This document shows, piece by piece, positions 42,267-50,754 of a stretch of DNA of 64,000 nucleotides. The notes under the pieces are model-generated. The model had not been told where the DNA came from. It searched no databases and worked only from the letters and a program-made list of their open reading frames with translations. The translations under genes and the position numbers were made by a program. Where the stretch lies: the NCBI RefSeq assembly GCF_002723835.1, contig NZ_BEWG01000082.1:58614-122613 (forward strand), in the 5' to 3' direction. This stretch comes from Mycobacterium sp. shizuoka-1. GTDB taxonomy: Bacteria > Actinomycetota > Actinomycetes > Mycobacteriales > Mycobacteriaceae. Position 1 is the first letter of the stretch. Every line of letters begins with the position of its first letter.

Positions 42267-43334
42267 ATGTCCGATGCTGTGCTGGTGACCGGCGCGTTCG
42301 GGTTGGTGGGAAGCGCGACGGTCAAGCAGTTGGCGGCTGCCGGCCGCCACGTGGTCGCCACCGACCTCGGCACCGAGGCGACCCGCAAGGCCGCCGCCAA
42401 CCTGCCCGCCGGAGTGGCTGTCCACTGGGCGGATCTCACCGACGCGGCCGAGGTGGCCACGCTACTGGCCGAGGTCTCCCCCGCCGCCGTCATCCACCTC
42501 GCCGCGGTGATCCCGCCGCTGTGCTACGCCAAGCCCCGGCTGGCCTACCAGGTCAATGTGGGCGCGACCGCCAACCTGGTGAAAGCCGCTGAGGCCCAGG
42601 ACAAACCACCGCGGCTGGTGCTGGCGTCCAGCATCGCGGTGTACGGGCCGCGCAACCCGCACCGCATCAGCGAGGTCCTGACCGCACAGACCCCGGTCAA
42701 TCCCTACGACAACTACGGCAAGCACAAAGTCGAGGCCGAGGCGATCGTCCGAGGGTCGTCGCTGGACTGGGTGATCCTGCGCCTGGGCGGCGTGCTGAGC
42801 ACCGAACCGAACCTGGGCATGGATCCCAACCTGATCTTCTTCGAAGGCGTGCTGCCCACCGACGGGCGCCTGCAGACCGTCGACGTCCGCGATGTGGGGT
42901 TCGCGTTCGCCGCCGCCACCACCGCCGACGTGCTGGGCCAGACCCTGCTCATCGGCGGCGACGACAGCCACCGGCTCCGCCAAGGCGACATCGGCCAGTC
43001 GACGGCGGCGGCGATGGGACTGGTCGGGGCGCTGCCCACCGGACGCAAGGGCGACCCGAACGATGACGGGGGCTGGTTCGCCACCGACTGGATGGATTCG
43101 GCCACCGCCCAGCAGCTGCTCAAACACCAGCACCACTCCTGGCCGGAGATGCTGGCCGAGACCGCCGACAAGGTGGGCTGGAAGCGCTACGCCTTCCGCT
43201 TGATCGCACCGGTGGCCCGGGAGTTCCTCAAACGGCAGTCGCCGTACTACGGGCAGCCGCCCGGGTACGGCAACCCGTGGGAGGCGGTGCGACGCAAGTG
43301 GGGTGCTCCGGAAGACGACGGGAAGGTGTCATGA
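42267..43334 (+). CDS. NAD-dependent epimerase/dehydratase
   Basis: The 355-residue product is an extended SDR with LVTGAFGLVGSA at residues 6-17, HLAAVIPP near 80 and YGKHK supplying Tyr and Lys. It resembles NAD(P)-dependent epimerases/dehydratases acting on nucleotide sugars or other small molecules. A C-terminal extension of about 70 residues has HQHHSWPEMLAE and APVAREFLKRQSPYYGQPPG. ATG follows AAGGGAG. It is the first gene of a three-gene run: its stop overlaps the SDR gene (ATGA), which is followed 5 bp later by the AI-2E family gene. Substrate unknown. Confidence 0.85.
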   Translation: MSDAVLVTGAFGLVGSATVKQLAAAGRHVVATDLGTEATRKAAANLPAGVAVHWADLTDAAEVATLLAEVSPAAVIHLAAVIPPLCYAKPRLAYQVNVGATANLVKAAEAQDKPPRLVLASSIAVYGPRNPHRISEVLTAQTPVNPYDNYGKHKVEAEAIVRGSSLDWVILRLGGVLSTEPNLGMDPNLIFFEGVLPTDGRLQTVDVRDVGFAFAAATTADVLGQTLLIGGDDSHRLRQGDIGQSTAAAMGLVGALPTGRKGDPNDDGGWFATDWMDSATAQQLLKHQHHSWPEMLAETADKVGWKRYAFRLIAPVAREFLKRQSPYYGQPPGYGNPWEAVRRKWGAPEDDGKVS

Positions 43335-44104
43335 GCCAACGGATCGCAGTCATCATCGGGGGTGCCTCCGGAATCGGTTGGGCGAGCGCCCAAACCCTGG
43401 CGGCCCAAGGCGCCCGGGTGACGATCGCCGACCGCAACACCGATCTGGCCCGACAGCGGGCCGCCGAGTTGGGCGCACCGCACACCTGGGCCGCGGTGGA
43501 GGTCACCGACGAGGACACGGTGGCGGCACTTTTCGACGGTGTGGTCGCCCGCGAGGGCGGCCTGCACGTGGTGGTGAACTGCGCCGGGTTCAGTGGTTTC
43601 GGCCTGATCACCGACCTGGACGCCGAACAGTTCCGCTCGGTGGTCGACGTGTGCCTCAACGGCGCATTCCTGGTGATGAAACATGCCGGCCGTCATCTCG
43701 GCGACGGCGGCGCCCTGGTGTCGCTGACCTCGCTGAACGCCCGCCAGCCCGCGGTCGGGATGAGCGCCTACTGCGCGGCCAAGGCGGGCCTGTCGATGCT
43801 GACGCAGGTGGCCGCACTGGAGTTGGGCCCCCGCGGTATCCGGGTCAACGCGGTCGCGCCGGGCTTCGTGCACACGCCGTTGACCGAGGGCGCTGCGGCG
43901 GTTCCCGGTGTCGTCGATGAATACGTCGAGAACACCGCGCTGGGCCGGCCGGGAACCCCGCAGGACATCGCGGACGCGGTGGCCTTCCTGTGTTCACCGC
44001 AGTCGTCGTGGCTCACCGGCGAGATCCTCGATCTCAACGGCGGCGCACACCTGAAGCGCTACCCCAACATCCACGAGCACCTGACCCGGCTGATGAATCA
44101 GTAG
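43331..44104 (+). CDS. SDR family oxidoreductase
   Basis: The 257-residue classical SDR has IIGGASGIGWA at residues 8-18, NCAGFSGFG at about 86-94, the Ser of SLTSLNA, and YCAAK for Tyr and Lys. The C-terminal LTGEILDLNGGAHLKRYPNI matches 3-oxoacyl-ACP reductase-like SDRs. Its ATG overlaps the upstream epimerase stop (ATGA), so both are translated from one message. Role is not shown by the sequence; a step in lipid or steroid oxidation is plausible near the 3beta-HSD gene. Confidence 0.87.
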   Translation: MSQRIAVIIGGASGIGWASAQTLAAQGARVTIADRNTDLARQRAAELGAPHTWAAVEVTDEDTVAALFDGVVAREGGLHVVVNCAGFSGFGLITDLDAEQFRSVVDVCLNGAFLVMKHAGRHLGDGGALVSLTSLNARQPAVGMSAYCAAKAGLSMLTQVAALELGPRGIRVNAVAPGFVHTPLTEGAAAVPGVVDEYVENTALGRPGTPQDIADAVAFLCSPQSSWLTGEILDLNGGAHLKRYPNIHEHLTRLMNQ

Positions 44105-44109
44105 CGTCG

Positions 44110-45249
44110 GTGAACACCGAATTCACCCTCACCCAGAAGCGGGCACTGGCTGTCGTCACCGTGCTCGCGCTGGTGTTGGGGGCGTACTTCCTGCGGCACT
44201 ACTTCATCCTGGTGGTGATCGCCGCGATCGTCGCCTACCTGTTCACCCCGCTGTACGAAAGATGCCGGCGCCGGTTCGGCTCGGGGCTGTCGGCGACACT
44301 GACCGTGCTGGCCGCGCTGGCCACCGTCATCATCCCGGTCGGTGCGCTGGTGACGCTTGCGGTGCTTCAGATTTCGCACATGGTGGTGCATGTGGCGGAC
44401 TGGGTGCAGACCGCCGACATGTCCACCGTCGGCGACCAGGCGCTGTCGTATACCAACCGGGCGCTGGACAAGCTGCCGTTCGGTCACTTCTCCGTCAGCG
44501 CGGAATCGCTGCGGGAGACGATGATCAGCGTGTCGCAAAACCTCGGGCGCTGGCTGCTGCACACGCTGCAGGGCGCCGCCGGCGGCGTGATCGGGGTGGT
44601 CACGTCGGCGATCATCTTTCTGTACGTGCTGGTTTCGCTGCTGACCAACTCCGAAAAGTTGCTGCTGCTGATCCGCAGGCTCAATCCGCTGGGTGAGGAC
44701 GTCACCGACCTCTACCTGGCGAAAATGGGCGCCATGGTGAAGGGAACCGTCAAGGGCCAGTTCATCATCGCGCTGGTTCAGGGTCTGCTGGGTGCAGCGT
44801 CGATCTACATCGGCGGCTTCCACCAAGGGTTCTTCATCTTCGCGATCTTCCTGACCGCGCTGTCGGTCATCCCGCTGGGCAGCGGCATCGTCACCATTCC
44901 GTTCGGCATCGGGATGATGTTCTTCGGCAACATCGGCGGCGGCCTGTTCGTGGTGCTGTTCCACATCATCGGCGTCACCAATGTCGACAACTTCTTGCGG
45001 CCCATCCTGGTACCGCGCGAGGCGCGACTGGACCCGGCGCTGATGCTGCTGGCGGTGTTCTCCGGCATCGCGATGTTCGGCTTCTGGGGCATCGTGCTCG
45101 GGCCGGTGCTGATGATCATCATCGTCACCACGATCTCGGTGTACCTGGCCGTCTACAAGGGCGTGGAGATGACCTCGCACGAACCGCCCGAGAAACGCCG
45201 CCGGATGTTTGCGCGCCGCGGCAAGGACGGCGAACCGGCCCAGGATTGA
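44110..45249 (+). CDS. AI-2E family transporter (PerM-like)
   Basis: The 379-residue product has eight hydrophobic segments in the pattern of the AI-2E/PerM family: an N-terminal block FLRHYFILVVIAAIVAYLF, a long amphipathic region at about 95-170, and the conserved GxxxIxGLxxG-like end HQGFFIFAIFLTALSVIPLG, then VTNVDNFLRPILVPREARLDP. PerM proteins transport small molecules or act in cell division. GTG at 44110 starts 5 bp after the SDR stop, probably co-transcribed. It corresponds by position to Rv1101c. Confidence 0.87.
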   Translation: MNTEFTLTQKRALAVVTVLALVLGAYFLRHYFILVVIAAIVAYLFTPLYERCRRRFGSGLSATLTVLAALATVIIPVGALVTLAVLQISHMVVHVADWVQTADMSTVGDQALSYTNRALDKLPFGHFSVSAESLRETMISVSQNLGRWLLHTLQGAAGGVIGVVTSAIIFLYVLVSLLTNSEKLLLLIRRLNPLGEDVTDLYLAKMGAMVKGTVKGQFIIALVQGLLGAASIYIGGFHQGFFIFAIFLTALSVIPLGSGIVTIPFGIGMMFFGNIGGGLFVVLFHIIGVTNVDNFLRPILVPREARLDPALMLLAVFSGIAMFGFWGIVLGPVLMIIIVTTISVYLAVYKGVEMTSHEPPEKRRRMFARRGKDGEPAQD

Positions 45250-45255
45250 TCCGGA

Positions 45256-46191
45256 CTAGTCGACCTGGCGATACCAGGAGATGACCACCATCACCATCGC
45301 GGTCACCAGCGCGACGATCACCCACAACACCAGTGCCACGTCGATCCACGCACCCGGCGGCGGCGCCCCGGGCAAGATGTTGCGCAGCGGCACGATCGCG
45401 AACAGCATCGCGGCATACCAGGTCGCGAACGGCATCTGGAACTGCTTGCGCCGGGTGATCACCAGCACGGAGGTGAAGATCGCGATGGTCGGGAGCGTGA
45501 TCAGAACGACGACGATGCCGAGGTCGAAAGCCAGCGGGCCGAGTGCACGGCTGAACGTCACCTGGGTGGCGTCACCGTCGCCCTTGGCGGCCGGTGCCGG
45601 GGCAACCTGCTCGCTGGACAGGTCCCAGCCCTGCAGCGCGCCGGCGATCTCGACCTTGGCCGGAACGATCTTGCGGTCGTCACCCTCACCGATCAGCAGG
45701 TCGGCGCTGATCCCCTCGGTCTGGTAGGTGTCGAACGGCCAGGTGTTCACGTCGCCGTTGACGTCGATGGTGGTGGTCACCTCAGCCGGTGCCGCCCCGG
45801 CGGGAAACTTCAGATCGCCCAGGGAGTTCCACGGGTGCAGGCGCACCGCGATATCCTCCTTGAGCACGTCCAGATTGTCATCGACCAGCGAATCAGCCGG
45901 GACGACAAGCACTTTCGCGTCCACCTTGTAGTCGACCGTGCGCAGCGACTGCAGCGTGATCAGCACGACCGTCTCGGATCCATTGCCCTCGTTGGACGCT
46001 TCGAGCTCCTTGGCGGAACCGGACAGCCACCAGTAGCCGAACAAAGTCACGACGTAGACGAGCGCCATAATCGCGCCGCCGGCGAGGATGGCGAGCCTGC
46101 GCCGCGACGCCGGCATGCTGCCCTTTCCCGCATCGACCGGGGGCGGAGGACTCTCCGGCTCTACGGGTGTGGTGGAGGTCACACGCGGCAT
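45256..46191 (-). CDS. DUF4436 family membrane protein
   Basis: The 311-residue product has a Pro/Glu-rich N-terminal tail, a first membrane helix at about 34-55, an exported beta-rich domain (60-210, with AVRLHPWNSLGDLKF and WPFDTYQTEGIS), and three more helices near the C-terminus (LGIVVVLITLPTIAIF, AMLFAIVPLRNIL and VALVLWVIVALVT). The family is DUF4436, of unknown function. The ATG at 46191 has an IdeR-like box at 46216-46234, 25 bp upstream, which could place the gene under iron control. Confidence 0.8.
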   Translation of the reverse strand: MPRVTSTTPVEPESPPPPVDAGKGSMPASRRRLAILAGGAIMALVYVVTLFGYWWLSGSAKELEASNEGNGSETVVLITLQSLRTVDYKVDAKVLVVPADSLVDDNLDVLKEDIAVRLHPWNSLGDLKFPAGAAPAEVTTTIDVNGDVNTWPFDTYQTEGISADLLIGEGDDRKIVPAKVEIAGALQGWDLSSEQVAPAPAAKGDGDATQVTFSRALGPLAFDLGIVVVLITLPTIAIFTSVLVITRRKQFQMPFATWYAAMLFAIVPLRNILPGAPPPGAWIDVALVLWVIVALVTAMVMVVISWYRQVD

Positions 46192-46215
46192 CGTATATTG
46201 ACGCGTGCGATATGG

Positions 46216-46234
46216 ACAGGTTTTCCTAACCTAA
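46216..46234. promoter_or_regulatory. IdeR-like iron box
   Basis: On the minus strand TTAGGTTAGGAAAACCTGT matches 15 of 19 bases of the IdeR consensus, with the first ten identical. It lies between the HNH gene stop and the DUF4436 start, in the DUF4436 promoter region. Confidence 0.4.
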
Positions 46235-47691
46235 AACGGCGGCGGATCGTCGTCGCCCTCCGCCGGCGGCGCGGGGCCGAACAGGGCGCCATGGCGGGCT
46301 CTTCGGGTCGCGCGATTACGCCCTCGCTCGGTGGCGACGGATCGCGCCCGGTTCTGCGCCCGCGTCGTCTTGCGCCGAGGCATCAGGACGGTGCGATCGC
46401 CGGACCGCTCGACTGCCGGCCGTCCGCTCGGCGCCGGGGTCGGAACCATCAAGCTCGGGAACAAACGGGCGCTGCCCGGCGTGGTGACGTAGATCTGACC
46501 GCCAGGCAGGGACCAGATCACGGTGCCGTCGGCCAATTGCCTGTCGCGCCAACCCCAGAACGTCTTGAGCAAATGACAGCGACGGCACAGGCACTTGAGG
46601 TTGCCGGCATGAGTGAGACCCGTCGGGTACGGAATCGTATGGTCCAGATCGCACTCGGTGGCCGGCCGGTCACAGCCGGGCGCCCGGCAGGTCAAATCCC
46701 GTGAACGGACGAAATCGGACAGCGCGCGCGAGGGTCGGTAGCCGACTTCCGGCGGGAGATCGGCCGGATGAATCAGCGGGCTGAGGCGAGCGCGCGCGGC
46801 CAGTTCGGTGAGCAACTCGGCGGGGATCAGTGTGTTGGCGCCCAACAGGTATGCCGGGGTGTCACCGCGCCCGGCAACCGTGGCTTCGTCGGCGACGACG
46901 TGGATGACGACCGCGCCGGGAGCCGGCGCCTGAGTTGCGGCGCAACCCGATTGACCGCAGCGGCAGACCAACCGGTCGGCGTTGACGGCGAGTGCGCCGA
47001 GAGCGTCGGCCCGCCGCTGCGCCACGGTGCGCGGATCGGCATCGCACACCGTCTTGGCCATCGCATCGAGTCGCCGGTCCAACGCCTCGGCGTCGGTGGA
47101 GAACAGCCGGCCGAGCACATCGGTGCAGCCGCGATCGTCGTCCCCGAAGACGATCTCGCGATCCGCGGCGCGCTCCCGGACCCGGCGCACCGCATCCGGG
47201 TCATGCTTGGCCACGACGCGGTCGATCTCGGCCGCCAGTCGACCGCGCGTCATCGACGGCCACCGGGACGCCAACTCGGCCAGTCGGTGGTCGACCTCGG
47301 CCATCACGACGTCGTCGGTGATGAGACCGGTGCGGTAGACGACCGTCTGGAACATCTCCGCATCGATCTCGCCTGCGACGAAGATCGCGGCCACCGCGGG
47401 AAGCGACGTCATGGCCAACCCATAGTTCAGGTAGCTGCCCGCCTTCGCGAGGCTGATCCGCAGCGCGGCAGATACTTCCGCACCTACTGCGGCCCACGTG
47501 TCGACCGCCCAGTCGGCGCGTTCACCACGTTCACGACGCCGCAGTTCGAATAGCTCGGCGATCGCCGCCAGCCGCCGCGCGGCGGCCTGATTCTCCGCCC
47601 TGGCGGACACACCGATGCTGGTCAGCAGGGCCCGCGACTCCGCCGTGTCGGACGGCTCGAAATAGTCGTGCAGCCGACTTGTTCCGAACAT
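46231..47691 (-). CDS. HNH endonuclease, DUF222 (13E12 repeat) family
   Basis: The 486-residue product has an N-terminal DUF222 domain (about residues 20-330, all alpha with many Ala and Arg) and a C-terminal HNH domain around 360-405. The HNH region holds zinc Cys pairs in CRAPGCDRP and CLCRRCHLLKT and the core His pair in DLDHTIPY. The family (13E12 repeats) is expanded in mycobacteria and often sits in mobile or variable positions. A basic tail rich in Arg follows. The ATG is fixed by TAGTAT seven bases upstream. No partner methylase or toxin gene is adjacent. Confidence 0.88.
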   Translation of the reverse strand: MFGTSRLHDYFEPSDTAESRALLTSIGVSARAENQAAARRLAAIAELFELRRRERGERADWAVDTWAAVGAEVSAALRISLAKAGSYLNYGLAMTSLPAVAAIFVAGEIDAEMFQTVVYRTGLITDDVVMAEVDHRLAELASRWPSMTRGRLAAEIDRVVAKHDPDAVRRVRERAADREIVFGDDDRGCTDVLGRLFSTDAEALDRRLDAMAKTVCDADPRTVAQRRADALGALAVNADRLVCRCGQSGCAATQAPAPGAVVIHVVADEATVAGRGDTPAYLLGANTLIPAELLTELAARARLSPLIHPADLPPEVGYRPSRALSDFVRSRDLTCRAPGCDRPATECDLDHTIPYPTGLTHAGNLKCLCRRCHLLKTFWGWRDRQLADGTVIWSLPGGQIYVTTPGSARLFPSLMVPTPAPSGRPAVERSGDRTVLMPRRKTTRAQNRARSVATERGRNRATRRARHGALFGPAPPAEGDDDPPPF

Positions 47692-47698
47692 ACGTTCG

Positions 47699-47704
47699 AT
47701 ACTA
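47699..47704 (-). promoter_or_regulatory. -10 hexamer of a leaderless promoter (HNH gene)
   Basis: TAGTAT on the minus strand is 7 nt before the ATG at 47691. It overlaps the plus-strand hexamer for the next gene by two bases. Confidence 0.5.
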
Positions 47705-47708
47705 CGCT
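47703..47708 (+). promoter_or_regulatory. -10 hexamer of a leaderless promoter (PNPOx-like gene)
   Basis: TACGCT is 6 nt before the GTG at 47715. The two divergent start codons are only 23 bp apart. Confidence 0.5.
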
Positions 47709-47714
47709 CGGGGG

Positions 47715-48170
47715 GTGACAAGCTGGCGAGATGTGCAGTCGGCTGCGCCCGAATTCGCGCAGCGGGTGCAGACGCTGTTCGACGCCCACACACACAAGAC
47801 CATCGCCACGCTGCGCGCCGACGGTGCACCACGGATCTCCGGCATCGAGGCCACCTTCGCCGACGGCGAGCTCACCTTCGGCTCGATGCCGCACGCCCGC
47901 AAGGGCGCCGACCTGCTGCGCGATCCCCGCTTCGCGCTGCACAGCGCGACGGTCGACCCGGTCGAGGGCGCCGAGGCGCAGTGGCCGGGTGAGGCCAAGA
48001 TCGCCGGGCGGGCGATCCGGGCCGGGCAGATCACCGAAGGACCCGACGGCGATCTGTTCCGCGCCGACATCACCGAAGTCGTGCTCACTCATCTCAACGA
48101 TGCGGCCACACTGCTCGTCATCGAGTGGTGGACACCCGCGCACGGGCTGCGGACGGCGGAGCGCGAATGA
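47715..48170 (+). CDS. pyridoxamine 5'-phosphate oxidase-like (FMN-binding split barrel) protein
   Basis: The 151-residue product has the split-barrel fold of PNPOx-like proteins: a helix FAQRVQTLFDAHTHKTIATLRADGAPRIS leads into the first strands, and ELTFGSMPHARKGADLLRDPRFALHS follows. Mycobacterial members bind FMN or F420 and reduce small molecules; the K-G-A-D-L-L segment resembles F420-binding relatives. GTG start is supported by a leaderless-type -10. It is divergent from the HNH gene. Cofactor and substrate are inferences from the family. Confidence 0.8.
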   Translation: MTSWRDVQSAAPEFAQRVQTLFDAHTHKTIATLRADGAPRISGIEATFADGELTFGSMPHARKGADLLRDPRFALHSATVDPVEGAEAQWPGEAKIAGRAIRAGQITEGPDGDLFRADITEVVLTHLNDAATLLVIEWWTPAHGLRTAERE

Positions 48171-48190
48171 CCGGGAGTGGCCGCGAATGA

Positions 48191-49018
48191 CTAGGTGAGG
48201 CGTTCCTTGAGGAACTGCACCACCCGCTTGCGGGCCTCATAGGCCGGCTGGTTCTCGACCTCGCGCACCTCCAGGGTGAGCACCGAATGCGCCATCCGGC
48301 CGAAGCCGTCCTTGTTGCCCTTCGACGAATCCAGCTCGATCACTTCGAACGCGTCGCCCAGCCGGTCCTTGAGCGTCTTGAACCGCTCGGCCGGCGCCAA
48401 CGGGTCGCCGCTGAATCGCAATGCCAGCGCGCACAATCCGTCTTCGGCGGCCCGCTTCTCGATGACCTTCAGCTCCCCCTCGGACAAACCGGGGTCGCGC
48501 TTGTGCTTGGCGGTCAACCCGATCGGTACCGACGGCTGACTGAGCACCGGAGCCAAGACGCTGTCGTCGACGGCGGCCGCCAGCGCGAACCCACCGGAGA
48601 AGCACTGCCCGATCACCCCGACGCCCTTGCCGCCGGTCTTCGCCTTCAGGTCACGGGCCAGCGCCCGCAGGTAATGCGACACCGGGCGCTCCTTGTTGGT
48701 CGCAAACGCCGCGAACTCCTTGGCCACACACCCGCGCGCGAGATCCAGCACCATCCCCGGCCGCTGCGCCGCGGCACCGGGCGTACCGTACAGCGACGGG
48801 ATCACCACACTGAACCCGTTGTCCACCAAGTAGTTTCCCAGCGCCAGCACACCGGGATGCACGCCCGGCATCTCCGGGATCAGCACCACGCCGGGCCCCT
48901 CGCCCTTGCGATACACGTCGTGGGTGAAACCGGCCGCGGAAAACGGCTCGCAGGTCCACCCGGTGAGGTCGGCGGCCGGAGCCGCCTGGCCGGCGGCACG
49001 GGATTCGGGTCCGGGCAT
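48191..49018 (-). CDS. dienelactone hydrolase family protein
   Basis: The 275-residue product is an alpha/beta hydrolase of the dienelactone hydrolase family: a Cys nucleophile Cys139 in GQCFSGG, an early catalytic-support Glu in IPEMPGVHPGV, and His in RMAHSVL near the C-terminus. Cys as nucleophile is the family hallmark; dienelactone ring opening is its namesake reaction, though many members act on other lactones or esters. The ATG at 49018 follows AGGAGA by seven bases. It is 13 bp downstream of the DUF4245 gene on the same strand and likely in one message. Confidence 0.87.
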   Translation of the reverse strand: MPGPESRAAGQAAPAADLTGWTCEPFSAAGFTHDVYRKGEGPGVVLIPEMPGVHPGVLALGNYLVDNGFSVVIPSLYGTPGAAAQRPGMVLDLARGCVAKEFAAFATNKERPVSHYLRALARDLKAKTGGKGVGVIGQCFSGGFALAAAVDDSVLAPVLSQPSVPIGLTAKHKRDPGLSEGELKVIEKRAAEDGLCALALRFSGDPLAPAERFKTLKDRLGDAFEVIELDSSKGNKDGFGRMAHSVLTLEVREVENQPAYEARKRVVQFLKERLT

Positions 49019-49031
49019 CGACGTCTCCTGT

Positions 49032-49655
49032 TCAGCCTGGCGGCAGGGGTTTCTGGGTCTGAGTGCCAACGGCAAGGGTACGGAAGTCCGAATTGCTGCC
49101 CGCGCCGGTGATGGCTACCTGGGCCGGTCCGGCGGCACTGTCCAGCCGGGTGGTCCACACCGGCTCGGTGCCCTCGCCACCCTCGTAGACGATCCACCTG
49201 ACACCGTCGACGTCCTGCGTACCGGTGGGATACATCGAGGAATGGATGGAGCCGACCAGGGCCTGCTCGTCGGCATTGCTCTGGGTGAGGCTGACATACA
49301 TCTTGGAGGCGGCGAGATAGCCGACGGTCGAGGTGACGGCGCGCTGACGCTGTCCGTCCGGCCCGACCCGGCCGCCATCGATCCCGCCGCGAGCACCGGA
49401 GTTGGCCCGCCAGCCGGCCGGCAGCTGCGGCAGCCGAATCGGGATGCCCAGCGTCTCGGCGTCGGCCTTCAACGCGGCGGGCGCGTCATACGGCGGCGGC
49501 GTGCCGTCACGCGGCGAACTGGGCCGAACCGAGCACATCCCGACCAGCCCGGCCAGCACGATGCAGGCCACCACCAGCGGGGCCAGCGACCAGAACATGT
49601 CGCGACCGTCCTGGAGCAACCGGGGCTTGGGCTCCTTGGGCGCGGGGAGTGTCAC
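49032..49655 (-). CDS. DUF4245 membrane protein
   Basis: The 207-residue product has one membrane helix (about residues 23-43, APLVVACIVLAGLVGM) and an exported domain (50-207) with WRANSGARGGIDGG, VGYLAASKMYVSLTQSNADE and GVRWIVYEGGEGTEPVWTTRLD. The family is DUF4245, corresponding to Rv1100, with unknown function. The GTG at 49655 is chosen because GATACT lies 7 nt upstream; an upstream in-frame ATG at 49712 would overlap the divergent glpX start codon. Confidence 0.75.
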   Translation of the reverse strand: MTLPAPKEPKPRLLQDGRDMFWSLAPLVVACIVLAGLVGMCSVRPSSPRDGTPPPYDAPAALKADAETLGIPIRLPQLPAGWRANSGARGGIDGGRVGPDGQRQRAVTSTVGYLAASKMYVSLTQSNADEQALVGSIHSSMYPTGTQDVDGVRWIVYEGGEGTEPVWTTRLDSAAGPAQVAITGAGSNSDFRTLAVGTQTQKPLPPG

Positions 49656-49662
49656 GTCGGCC

Positions 49663-49668
49663 AGTATC
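49663..49668 (-). promoter_or_regulatory. -10 hexamer, DUF4245 gene (leaderless type)
   Basis: GATACT on the minus strand is 7 nt before the GTG at 49655. Confidence 0.4.
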
Positions 49669-49697
49669 CCAGGTCTAGACGGCTCACCTGCTTCTGG

Positions 49698-49703
49698 GAC
49701 AAT
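49698..49703 (+). promoter_or_regulatory. -10 hexamer, glpX (leaderless type)
   Basis: GACAAT is 7 nt before the glpX ATG at 49711. It resembles the GACAAT used by the gene starting at 15970. Confidence 0.4.
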
Positions 49704-49710
49704 CTCAGCC

Positions 49711-50742
49711 ATGCCAGACGCCCGCCGCCGTGAAGCGCCCGATCGCAACCTCGCCCTCGAACTGGTTCGAGTCACCGAAGCGGGGGCCATGGCCGCCGGC
49801 CGCTGGGTCGGCCGCGGCGACAAGGAGGGCGGCGACGGCGCGGCCGTCGACGCCATGCGCGAGCTGGTCAACTCGGTGTCCATGCGTGGAGTCGTGGTGA
49901 TCGGCGAGGGCGAGAAGGACAACGCCCCGATGCTCTACAACGGCGAAGAGGTCGGCAACGGCGACGGCCCGGACTGCGACTTCGCCGTCGACCCGGTGGA
50001 CGGCACCACGCTGATGAGCAAGGGCATGCCCAACGCCATCTCGGTGCTGGCCGTGGCCGAGCGCGGCGCGATGTTCGACCCGTCGGCGGTGTTCTACATG
50101 AACAAGATCGCCGGCGGCCCCGACGTCGCCGACTTCATCGACATCACCTCGCCGATCGCGGCCAACATCCAGCGCATCGCCAAGGTACGTAAGGCCTCGG
50201 TCTCGGACATCACCGTCTGCATCCTGGACCGGCCGCGGCACGCGAAGCTGATGGCCGAGGTGCGCGACGCCGGCGCTCGCATCCGGCTGATCTCCGACGG
50301 CGACGTCGCCGGCGCCATCTCGGCCTGCCGGCCCGAATCCGGGACCGATCTGCTGGCCGGAATCGGCGGCACCCCCGAGGGCATCATCACCGCGGCAGCC
50401 ATCCGCTGTATGGGCGGCGAGATCCAGGCGCAACTGGCGCCCACCGACGACGCCGAGCGCCAGAAGGCCATCGACCGCGGCCACGACCTGGACCGGGTGC
50501 TGACCACCAAGGATCTCGTCGCCGGCGAGAACGTGTTCTTCTGCGCCACCGGCGTCACCGACGGCGACCTGCTCAAGGGAGTGCGCTACTTCGGCGGCGG
50601 CTGCACCACCCAGTCGATCGTCATGCGATCCAAGTCCGGCACCGTCCGGATGATCGACGCCTACCACCGGCTGTCCAAGCTCAACGAATACTCCGCGGTG
50701 GACTTCACCGGGGACAAGTCCGCGGCCTACCCGCTTCCCTAA
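49711..50742 (+). CDS. glpX: class II fructose-1,6-bisphosphatase
   Basis: The 343-residue product is GlpX, the essential mycobacterial fructose bisphosphatase of gluconeogenesis. Motifs include GRGDKEGGDGAAVDAMR near 31-47, VVIGEGEKDNAPML, and the metal site DPVDGTTL near residues 94-101. The LISDGDVAGAI segment and GIGGTPEGIITAAA complete the fold. The ATG at 49711 is fixed by GACAAT seven bases upstream. The fum gene starts 12 bp downstream, so glpX and fum form an operon, as in Rv1099c-Rv1098c by recalled order. Confidence 0.95.
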   Translation: MPDARRREAPDRNLALELVRVTEAGAMAAGRWVGRGDKEGGDGAAVDAMRELVNSVSMRGVVVIGEGEKDNAPMLYNGEEVGNGDGPDCDFAVDPVDGTTLMSKGMPNAISVLAVAERGAMFDPSAVFYMNKIAGGPDVADFIDITSPIAANIQRIAKVRKASVSDITVCILDRPRHAKLMAEVRDAGARIRLISDGDVAGAISACRPESGTDLLAGIGGTPEGIITAAAIRCMGGEIQAQLAPTDDAERQKAIDRGHDLDRVLTTKDLVAGENVFFCATGVTDGDLLKGVRYFGGGCTTQSIVMRSKSGTVRMIDAYHRLSKLNEYSAVDFTGDKSAAYPLP

Positions 50743-50754
50743 GAAAGGCAATTG

